This document shows, one piece after another, positions 1-4,724 of a stretch of 5,079 bases of DNA. Source of the stretch: an uncultured Bacteroidales bacterium (GTDB lineage: Bacteria; Bacteroidota; Bacteroidia; Bacteroidales; UBA932). The stretch's first letter is position 1; each line of letters starts with the position of its first letter. The notes beneath the pieces are model-generated. The model was not told the origin of the DNA. It searched no databases and was given only the letters and a program-made list of their open reading frames with translations. The stretch is taken from assembly GCA_900317065.1 (NCBI GenBank), contig ONFK01000140.1, positions 1 to 5,079 on the forward strand, read 5' to 3'. The translations under genes and the position numbers were made by a program.

Positions 1-372
1 CACATGGTCTTCCTCGGCATCCCCAACGCCGCCAAATATCCCCTTTGGGGAGAGGCCAGCTGGAACAGCTACGGGGTTTTCTATTATTTCAGCGGTTTCG
101 TCGGATACATGCTGCTGGGACTCTACTTCCGCAAGTTCGTCGGAGAACTGTCCTGGAAGAAAACGCTGGCGGTTTCGTTGCCAGTCTTCCTGGCGGGATT
201 CGCAATCTGCTCCTGCGGCTTCCTCAGCTTCCTCGACTCCTTCGGCTTCGACGGCCTGCAGCGTAGCAAGCAAACTGTCCAGACGAGCCTGCATTGCAGC
301 CAACTCCTTCTTGAGCGCTTCATTCTCGGAAACCAGGGCCTTTTTGCTTTGGGAGAAGACGGGCGTGCATGA
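1..372 (+). CDS. Acyltransferase-3 family membrane protein, internal fragment running into foreign sequence
   Basis: The frame is open from the window edge, so the ATG at 4 is probably an internal Met. Bases 1 to about 215 encode a stretch typical of acyltransferase-3 (OafA/WecH-like) integral membrane proteins of Bacteroidales: GEASWNSYG, then an aromatic-rich segment with YYFSGFVGY, then LLGLYFRKF, and a second hydrophobic helix around KTLAVSLPVFLAGF. Such proteins move acyl groups onto surface sugars in the inner membrane. After about base 215 the frame stops looking like a membrane protein and is the exact antisense of the minus-strand secreted protein below, so the tail up to the TGA at 370-372 is probably not native. 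The real gene would continue for many more residues with further membrane helices. I read this as a fragment cut at both ends. The family call is from remembered similarity and is fairly confident; the acceptor substrate cannot be told. Confidence 0.6.
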   Translation, partial: HMVFLGIPNAAKYPLWGEASWNSYGVFYYFSGFVGYMLLGLYFRKFVGELSWKKTLAVSLPVFLAGFAICSCGFLSFLDSFGFDGLQRSKQTVQTSLHCSQLLLERFILGNQGLFALGEDGRA

Positions 373-408
373 GAGCAGCACCAGGGAAATCACAAGAATC
401 TTTTTCAT
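1..408 (-). CDS. N-terminal fragment of a secreted coiled-coil protein, probable MltD-like lytic transglycosylase
   Basis: An ATG at 408 opens five bases after the DUF5683 stop, with AGGGG directly before it. The frame stays open for 136 codons to the window edge. Only the first 60-68 residues (down to about base 205-225) look genuine. They comprise a signal sequence (MKKILVISLVLL, then SCTPVFSQ), followed by a charged, heptad-like helix (SENEALKKELAAMQARLDSLL) and a Glu/Ala-rich stretch. Cleavage could be signal peptidase I after VFS, or lipoprotein-type at Cys14 (LLSC), an imperfect lipobox. Beyond about residue 68 the translation is the antisense of the acyltransferase fragment. No LysM or SLT domain is visible, so the transglycosylase call rests on gene order: in Bacteroidales an MltD-type lytic transglycosylase commonly follows parA-parB-DUF5683. 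The start and secretion are well supported; the function is inferred. Confidence 0.5.
   Translation of the reverse strand, partial: MKKILVISLVLLSCTPVFSQSKKALVSENEALKKELAAMQARLDSLLATLQAVEAEGVEEAEEAAGADCESRQEDWQRNRQRFLPGQFSDELAEVESQQHVSDETAEIIENPVAVPAGLSPKGIFGGVGDAEEDHV
205..235. other. Junction between two unrelated, oppositely oriented gene fragments
   Basis: To the left, the plus strand encodes an acyltransferase-3 segment. To the right, the minus strand encodes the start of the secreted protein of the parAB operon. Each coding signal fades within this stretch, so both genes are broken here. An imperfect tandem repeat sits at the spot: GCTTCCTC at 218-225 and again at 227-234. This could be a rearrangement breakpoint or a false join during assembly. 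The exact base cannot be fixed by eye. Confidence 0.5.
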
Positions 409-413
409 CCCCT

Positions 414-1295
414 TCAGAATCTAATGCCGAGACGCAAGCCCAGTGCGGTGCTGCCGGGTGCGAAAGCGTAGGCATTGTCCGGTGAGAGCACGGTGGGATT
501 GACAGACATCGTGATGCCGTCGTCGATATTGAAATCGTGCATGTATGCAAAGACATTCGCATCTATGACCTGCAGCAGATAGAATCCGGCGATGGCCAGC
601 ACGGAATAGTCCCGGTAACGACGGTAGACGTTGCGGTAATACAGGGCAGTCTCCGCCGAAATCGGACCGGAGTAGCTGGCGGAATCATCCCCCGTGGCTT
701 CGCGGTAGATGCGTTGGAAACGCTTGTAGTTGGTTTTGTTCAGGGTATAAAAGTGCACGGAACCAAGCAGGCCGCCCCAGTAGATCGGGAGTTTCCAGGT
801 CTCTCCATTATAAATCTGCCCCAGGCCCGGAACAAGCAGGGAATAAATAGTAGCCTTGCCAGCACTCGGATACTCGGCATCGTAGCAGATTATCTCGTCC
901 AGCGCCATCCCCCAGTAAGTCAGGCCGGCGGCGGCAAAGCAAAGGGTAGAAGCCTTTTTGTTATCCTGATTCTTGAAGTAGAAACCTCCGGCAATTCCTC
1001 CTATGAGCCCCGTGTAGACTATGGGCAGTTTCCAGTAGTCTTTATTGTAAATCTGCCCGGTACCCGGCATTATTGCCGAACCGAAAACGACATTGCCCGG
1101 TTTGAGGGTATTTTTGTGGGCGATTCCCCCGAAAAACTCCTTGAAAGAGAACATCACGTCGGTGCTGTCCTTGGGAGAATCGGGGTCGTCGTTATAGTTC
1201 TGGCTGAAAGCTTCCTCCTTGAACTGGGCATGCGAATTGGGGCCGAAGGCGGCCGCCGTCAGCAGAAGAACCAATATGCAGAGGTATCGTTTCAT
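414..1295 (-). CDS. DUF5683 family envelope protein
   Basis: A 293-residue exported protein. Residues 1-23 are a signal peptide (MKRYLCILVLLLTAAAF, cleavage near SHA|Q). An acidic linker follows, then two copies of a motif: PGTGQIYNKDYWKLP (77-91) and PGLGQIYNGETWKLP (156-170), each leading into a glycine-rich hydrophobic segment (about 93-107 and 172-183). Further hydrophobic stretches lie at about 117-132 and 231-250. The C-terminus alternates and ends in LGLRLGIRF with a final Phe, which resembles an outer-membrane strand. The PG-GQ-YN-WK-P motif is what I associate with DUF5683, a Bacteroidota family of unknown function usually encoded next to parAB. The start overlaps the parB stop by one base (TGATG), so translation is probably coupled. 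The envelope location is inferred from the signal peptide and hydrophobic segments. No catalytic residues are recognisable. Confidence 0.85.
   Translation of the reverse strand: MKRYLCILVLLLTAAAFGPNSHAQFKEEAFSQNYNDDPDSPKDSTDVMFSFKEFFGGIAHKNTLKPGNVVFGSAIMPGTGQIYNKDYWKLPIVYTGLIGGIAGGFYFKNQDNKKASTLCFAAAGLTYWGMALDEIICYDAEYPSAGKATIYSLLVPGLGQIYNGETWKLPIYWGGLLGSVHFYTLNKTNYKRFQRIYREATGDDSASYSGPISAETALYYRNVYRRYRDYSVLAIAGFYLLQVIDANVFAYMHDFNIDDGITMSVNPTVLSPDNAYAFAPGSTALGLRLGIRF
771..830 (-). repeat. Second copy of the internal duplication in the DUF5683 gene
   Basis: This stretch encodes residues 156-175 (PGLGQIYNGETWKLP, then IYWGG), matching residues 77-96. The DNA is also similar: both copies share GGGCAGATTTA and CTGGAAACT, which suggests an ancient tandem duplication of a helical hairpin unit rather than chance. 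Confidence 0.6.
1008..1067 (-). repeat. First copy of the internal duplication in the DUF5683 gene
   Basis: This stretch encodes residues 77-96 (PGTGQIYNKDYWKLP, then IVYTG). It aligns without gaps to residues 156-175, sharing PG, GQIYN, WKLP and a Gly/aromatic tail. The two copies lie 79 residues apart. Confidence 0.6.
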
Positions 1296-2230
1296 CAGAT
1301 ATCCGCCTTTTCCAAAGCCGCCAGGAAACGGTGCACTTCTTCGTCGGATGCAAATTTGACGGTCATTGTGCCTTTCCCCGAGGCTGAGCGGTGCAAGGAT
1401 ATTTCATTGGAGAAGTACTTGCCGATATGGGACAGCATTCTCGTATATTCAATGGGCAATTCGGCCTGGGTCGGCGCGCTTTTCTGCCTGGACGGCGACT
1501 TAAGATACTTCTTCACGAGCTCCTCGAGTTCGCGGACGCTGAGGCCTTCCTTGATGACAAGGTCGCAGAACTTCTCCTGCGAAGCCGCATCCGGCAGGCT
1601 GAGAAGCACCTTCGCGTGGCCTACGCTTAGCAGGCCGACCTTGAGATCGTGCTGGATCTTTACGGGCAGCTTGAGCAGACGCAGGGTATTGGCGACGCTG
1701 GCGCGCTTCTTCCCCACCCTGTCCGCCATCTCTTCCTGGGTAAGGCTGCACTCGTCGATGAGGCGCTGGAAACTCATGGCGGTTTCTATGGGATCAAGGT
1801 TCTCACGCTGTATGTTCTCCACGAGGGCCATCTCCAGCATGCCCTGGTCGTCGGCCTCGCGCACGTAGGCGGGAATCATCGACATGCCGGCCATCCTGCA
1901 TGCCTTGAACCGGCGCTCGCCGCTGATTATCTGATAGCGGCCGTCCGCGAGCTTGCGGACGGTGATGGGCTGGATGAGCCCCAGGGTACGGATGGAAGCG
2001 GCCAGTTCTTCCAGAGCCTCCTGGTCGAAGGCCATGCGGGGCTGGAACGGATTGGCCTCCACTCTCTCCACAGGGATGCGGAGGACGTCGGACGAATCCT
2101 GCCTAGGACGCGCCCCCGCGATTTCCTTGTTCACATAGCCTACCGGCTTGCGGAACTGGTCTACATTGATATCTTCGCCGAGCAGGGCGCCAAGCCCCTT
2201 GCCGAGGCCGCGGGGTTCTTTATTGCTCAT
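1295..2230 (-). CDS. parB: Chromosome partitioning protein ParB (Spo0J family)
   Basis: ParB is a CTP-dependent DNA clamp that loads at parS sites near the origin, spreads along DNA and stimulates ParA. From the chosen start it is 311 residues. The N-terminal RGLGKGLGALLGED (7-20) is the usual ParA-interacting tail. The N-terminal CTPase domain shows IPVERVEANPFQPR (52-65), GLIQP (84-88), GERR (104-107) and ENIQRENLDP (138-147). A helix-turn-helix lies at about 163-186 (TQEEMADRVGKKRASVANTL). The C-terminal region (about 258-311) should be the dimerisation domain. The ATG at 2230 is preferred over the in-frame ATG at 2245, because it has GGAG nine bases upstream and gives the usual N-terminus; the longer form would add five residues. 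It overlaps parA by 11 nt. All key CTPase motifs are intact, so it should be functional. Confidence 0.95.
   Translation of the reverse strand: MSNKEPRGLGKGLGALLGEDINVDQFRKPVGYVNKEIAGARPRQDSSDVLRIPVERVEANPFQPRMAFDQEALEELAASIRTLGLIQPITVRKLADGRYQIISGERRFKACRMAGMSMIPAYVREADDQGMLEMALVENIQRENLDPIETAMSFQRLIDECSLTQEEMADRVGKKRASVANTLRLLKLPVKIQHDLKVGLLSVGHAKVLLSLPDAASQEKFCDLVIKEGLSVRELEELVKKYLKSPSRQKSAPTQAELPIEYTRMLSHIGKYFSNEISLHRSASGKGTMTVKFASDEEVHRFLAALEKADI
1941..1962. repeat. Perfect inverted repeat inside parB
   Basis: Arms CCGTCCGC (1941-1948) and GCGGACGG (1955-1962) are exact reverse complements around a six-base loop. They lie in the codons for VRKLADGR, just before the GERR motif. In mRNA this would be a strong GC hairpin. 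It may simply follow from the codons used there. Confidence 0.45.
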
Positions 2231-3005
2231 TTCGTTTCTCTCCATTTCTTTCGAGCACTTCGGCCGCCAGGCTCATATAGTTGTTGGCGCCGTTGCTCAT
2301 GATGTCGTAAAGAATGATGGGCTTGCCGTGTCTGGGAGCCTCGCTGAGACGTATGTTGCGCTGGATTATGGTACGGAACACCATATCCTTGAAGTGCTCG
2401 CGGAGTTCGGCCACCACCTGGGCGTGCACCTTGGTGCGGCCGTCGAACATAGTGACCAGAAAGCCCTCTATGGTCAAGTTGGGATTGACCCCGCCCTGCA
2501 CAAGGCGTATTGTCTGGAGCAGTTTCCCAAGTCCTTCAAGGGCGAAGAATTCGGGCTGCACCGGAATCATTACCGAATCGGCGGCTGTAAGGCAGTTGAC
2601 AGTGGTGAGACCGAGGGAAGGAGAACAGTCAATAACAATGTAATCGTAATTGTTCCTGATGGGTTCGAGCGCCTTCTTGATCACGGATTCCCGTTCAGGG
2701 AATTCGAGCATCTCGATTTCCGCACCCACGAGGTTGATATGGGAAGGAACCAGATGCAGGCCGGACATTTCCGTCTGGATGAGAGCGTCTTCGATGCCGA
2801 TTTCGCCTATCATAACCTCGTACAGCGTACGCTTCTGCCCGTCGTCCGGCGAAAAGTTCAGCCCCGAAGTGGAATTGGCCTGGGGATCGGCGTCGATGAT
2901 GAGCACCTTCTTCTCGAGTACGGCGAGGGAGGCGGAAAGGTTGATGGCCGTCGTGGTCTTGCCCACGCCGCCCTTTTGATTTGCTATGGCGATTATCTTT
3001 CCCAT
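2220..3005 (-). CDS. parA: Chromosome partitioning ATPase ParA (Soj family)
   Basis: ParA is a deviant-Walker ATPase that dimerises with ATP on the nucleoid and moves ParB-parS complexes apart. It is 261 residues from the chosen start. The deviant Walker A is KGGVGKTT (11-18) with the signature Lys11 and catalytic Lys16. Walker A' is IIDADPQAN (36-44) and Walker B is IVIDCSP (123-129). The C-terminal part carries the family motif RNIRLSEAPRHGKP (216-229), with the basic residues used for nonspecific DNA binding. There is no N-terminal helix-turn-helix, which fits the short chromosomal Soj type rather than plasmid type Ia. The ATG at 3005 is preferred over 3023: it gives the standard MGKIIAIANQKGG start, and the longer form would lie over the dyad next to the PAP2 stop. 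The gene begins 19 nt after the PAP2 gene and overlaps parB by 11 nt. Confidence 0.96.
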   Translation of the reverse strand: MGKIIAIANQKGGVGKTTTAINLSASLAVLEKKVLIIDADPQANSTSGLNFSPDDGQKRTLYEVMIGEIGIEDALIQTEMSGLHLVPSHINLVGAEIEMLEFPERESVIKKALEPIRNNYDYIVIDCSPSLGLTTVNCLTAADSVMIPVQPEFFALEGLGKLLQTIRLVQGGVNPNLTIEGFLVTMFDGRTKVHAQVVAELREHFKDMVFRTIIQRNIRLSEAPRHGKPIILYDIMSNGANNYMSLAAEVLERNGEKRNEQ

Positions 3006-3007
3006 AC

Positions 3008-3029
3008 TGTAGAATTCTGTCAATCTACA
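3008..3029 (-). promoter_or_regulatory. Dyad symmetry element at the parA start
   Basis: TGTAGA (3008-3013) and TCTACA (3024-3029) are perfect inverted arms around ten bases. They sit in the gap before parA and over the PAP2 stop codon, ending two bases from the parA ATG. It could be an operator for autoregulation of the partition genes or a small hairpin at the translation start. The short arms mean chance is possible. Confidence 0.35.
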
Positions 3030-3669
3030 AATTTACAAAAAATTTGGCATATATCTTCCGCAGCAGCCAGGATATGAAACGGGCAAAGACCATACCAACC
3101 ACGGCTCCGGTCACTATATCCCCGACAAAATGCTTGCCGACATACACCCTGCTGATGCTCACCGCTATGACCCAGATTGCAAACAATGCCGCGAGCAGCC
3201 TGTAACGACGTCCCTTCACGCCCCAATGCCTGCGGACGAAGTACATCACGGACGTCGCGACTCCGGCGGTAGTGGCCGCATGTGCGGAGAAAAATCCGAA
3301 TTTGCTTCCCTTGCCTTCCAGCACCTTGAGCCCGTTGTCGATCATGAACGAATCCCAGCACGGACGGTATCTGTGCACGGCATACTTGACCAGATTCGCA
3401 AACTGGTCGATCGCCACGACGCTCAGCACCACGGCTACGACTATCAACGCCGTCTTCTTGAGCCCGAGTTCCCTCCAAAGGAACCACAGCAGGACAAGAT
3501 AGAACGGGATCCATACCAGCCGGTTGCTCAGCCACGGCATGAGCGCATCGGTGAACATGCTGTCGAAATCATTTATCGCCAGGGTGACCGCCCTGTCGGC
3601 ATCGCGCAGGATGCCGGCGAGCCTGCCGTCCCTGAACGGCACAGCAGCCTGCAAAGGAAAGCCCGTCAT
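3025..3669 (-). CDS. PAP2-family membrane phosphatase
   Basis: A 214-residue type-2 phosphatidic acid phosphatase, related to undecaprenyl-diphosphate and lipid phosphate phosphatases. All three active-site motifs are present: K95-x6-R102-P103 (KYAVHRYRP), FSAH at 127-130 in place of the classic PSGH, and S173-R174-x5-H180-x3-D184 (SRVYVGKHFVGD). The last should hold the nucleophilic His180. Likely membrane helices are about 51-66, 72-90, 131-145, 157-175 and 182-203, with a basic C-terminal tail. The N-terminus (LRDADRAVTLAINDF, then FTDALMPWLSN) is typical of Bacteroidales members. The ATG at 3669 overlaps the obg stop as ATGA, with GGAGG about 11 bases upstream. A longer open frame reaches 3807 but lies antiparallel to nothing and simply runs inside obg in another frame, so the short start is chosen. 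The natural substrate (C55-PP, lipid A or phosphatidyl phosphate) cannot be told. Confidence 0.9.
   Translation of the reverse strand: MTGFPLQAAVPFRDGRLAGILRDADRAVTLAINDFDSMFTDALMPWLSNRLVWIPFYLVLLWFLWRELGLKKTALIVVAVVLSVVAIDQFANLVKYAVHRYRPCWDSFMIDNGLKVLEGKGSKFGFFSAHAATTAGVATSVMYFVRRHWGVKGRRYRLLAALFAIWVIAVSISRVYVGKHFVGDIVTGAVVGMVFARFISWLLRKIYAKFFVNL
3028..3035 (-). promoter_or_regulatory. Possible internal -7 element for parAB
   Basis: On the minus strand these bases read TAAATTTG, an exact match to the Bacteroidota -7 consensus TAnnTTTG, 22 bases before the parA ATG. No TTTG is found at the usual -33 spacing, and the site lies in the end of the PAP2 coding region, so support is weak. Confidence 0.3.
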
Positions 3670-4658
3670 TTCTGCAACGCCCTCCAAAGCGTATCCGTGA
3701 GTTCCCTGATGCCTTCTCCGCTGACCGAAGAGATGAACACGTGCGGCAGGTCCTTCGGCAGCGAAGGTTCTATTTCCTTTTCTATGCTTCCGTCTATCAT
3801 GTCGCACTTGGTAATGGCGAGAACCCTTTCTTTTACAAGCAGTTCCGGATTGTAGAGCTCAAGCTCGTTCAGCAAAGTGGCATAAGTCCCGGGGATGTCG
3901 TCTTCATCTACCGCCACCATGAAAAGCAGCACTGAATTGCGTTCGATGTGACGCAGGAACCTGTCGCCTATTCCCCTGCCTTCATGCGCTCCTTCGATGA
4001 TTCCGGGGATATCGGCGATGACGAAAGATTTGTCGTCGTAGTATTTGACTATGCCGAGATTGGGCTCGAGAGTGGTGAATGCATAATTCGCAATCTTCGG
4101 CTTCGCGGAAGTCACGGTCGCGAGCAGAGTGGATTTGCCTGCGTTCGGGAAGCCCACAAGGCCCACATCCGCAAGAAGCTTGAGTTCCAGGATGAACCAT
4201 CCTTCCTCTCCCTCCTCCCCGGGCTGAGCGAAACGGGGGGTCTGCAGAGTGGCAGTCTTGAAATTGTCGTTACCGAGACCTCCGCGGCCGCCCTTGCACA
4301 GGATTCTCTCCTCACCGGGCTCGGCAAGATCCATCACCAACTCGCCTGTTTCGGCATCCTTCACGCTGGTGCCCACGGGGACATCCAGATAGACATCCTC
4401 GCCGTTCTTGCCGTGGCGCAGCGCCGCACCGCCCTTTTCTCCGTCCTCCGCCTTCACGTTCTTGCGGTACTTGAGGTGGATAAGAGTCCAGAACTGGGGA
4501 TTCGCCCGCAGGATCACATGTCCTCCACGGCCTCCGTCGCCTCCGTCCGGCCCTCCCTTGGGCACATACTTCGCCCTCAGCAGATGGGTGCTCCCCGCTC
4601 CGCCATGCCCGGATTCACAGTGTATTTTTACGAAATCGATGAAATTGGATTCTGCCAT
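3666..4658 (-). CDS. obg: Obg/CgtA family GTPase
   Basis: An essential GTPase of 50S ribosome assembly, also linked to stringent response and cell-cycle control. The protein has 330 residues. The glycine-rich Obg fold covers about 1-158 (FIDFVKIHCESGHGGAGS, then YVPKGGPDGGDGGRGGHV at 31-48). The G domain follows, with G1 GFPNAGKS (169-176), switch I FTT (194-196), G3 DIPG (216-219) leading into IEGAHEGRGIGDRFLRHIER, G4 TKCD (283-286) and G5 SSVSGEG (310-316). The protein ends right after the G domain: the C-terminal OCT domain of Firmicute Obg is absent, as is normal in Bacteroidota. TKxD in place of NKxD is, as I recall, usual for this group. The ATG at 4658 gives the standard MAESNFIDFV start; the ATG at 4676 would begin upstream of the promoter -7 element. 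It is the first gene of the minus-strand operon. Confidence 0.96.
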   Translation of the reverse strand: MAESNFIDFVKIHCESGHGGAGSTHLLRAKYVPKGGPDGGDGGRGGHVILRANPQFWTLIHLKYRKNVKAEDGEKGGAALRHGKNGEDVYLDVPVGTSVKDAETGELVMDLAEPGEERILCKGGRGGLGNDNFKTATLQTPRFAQPGEEGEEGWFILELKLLADVGLVGFPNAGKSTLLATVTSAKPKIANYAFTTLEPNLGIVKYYDDKSFVIADIPGIIEGAHEGRGIGDRFLRHIERNSVLLFMVAVDEDDIPGTYATLLNELELYNPELLVKERVLAITKCDMIDGSIEKEIEPSLPKDLPHVFISSVSGEGIRELTDTLWRALQK

Positions 4659-4664
4659 AATGTG

Positions 4665-4672
4665 CAAAGGTA
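4665..4672 (-). promoter_or_regulatory. -7 promoter element for the obg operon
   Basis: The minus strand reads TACCTTTG followed by CA, an excellent match to the Bacteroidota -7 consensus TAnnTTTG. It ends six bases before the obg ATG, so the transcript would start at or within a few bases of that ATG and be nearly leaderless. No TTTG is seen 19-21 bases further upstream, so the -33 half is weak. Confidence 0.6.
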
Positions 4673-4692
4673 ACATTTTTAAAGGATTTATT

Positions 4693-4700
4693 TATATTTG
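4693..4700 (+). promoter_or_regulatory. -7 promoter element for the nhaC-like gene
   Basis: The plus strand reads TATATTTG followed by CA, matching TAnnTTTG, 24 bases before the antiporter ATG. This would give a leader of about 17-20 bases. The expected -33 position (about 4670-4673) lies on the opposing obg -7 element and does not match TTTG. Confidence 0.55.
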
Positions 4701-4724
4701 CAAAAGTTGACGTGTATTGCCCCT

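Noticed and set aside
537..1868. 443-codon open frame on the plus strand, the longest in the window
   Set aside because: It is antisense to both parB and the DUF5683 gene, crosses their junction, and its translation has no recognisable domain. Such frames are expected opposite GC-rich genes.
2148..3077. 309-codon plus-strand open frame opposite parA
   Set aside because: It is a mirror of the parA codons. The minus-strand protein has all Walker motifs, while this one resembles no family.
3624..3641. Inverted repeat TGCCGT / ACGGCA with a six-base loop in the PAP2 gene
   Set aside because: Six-base arms in GC-rich coding DNA are expected by chance, and nothing nearby suggests a function.
3733..3745. 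CACGTG core as a possible parS site
   Set aside because: The flanks do not match TGTTNCACGTGAAACA, and it lies inside the obg coding region. I saw no good parS match elsewhere in the window.
3670..3807. Upstream extension of the PAP2 gene to an ATG at 3807
   Set aside because: The extra 46 residues are basic, low-complexity translation of obg in another frame. The ATG at 3669 forms a standard ATGA overlap and yields the usual family N-terminus.
3948..4673. 241-codon plus-strand open frame opposite obg, and a similar one at 3130-3855
   Set aside because: Both are antisense to clearly real genes (obg and the PAP2 gene) and show no domain or plausible start context.
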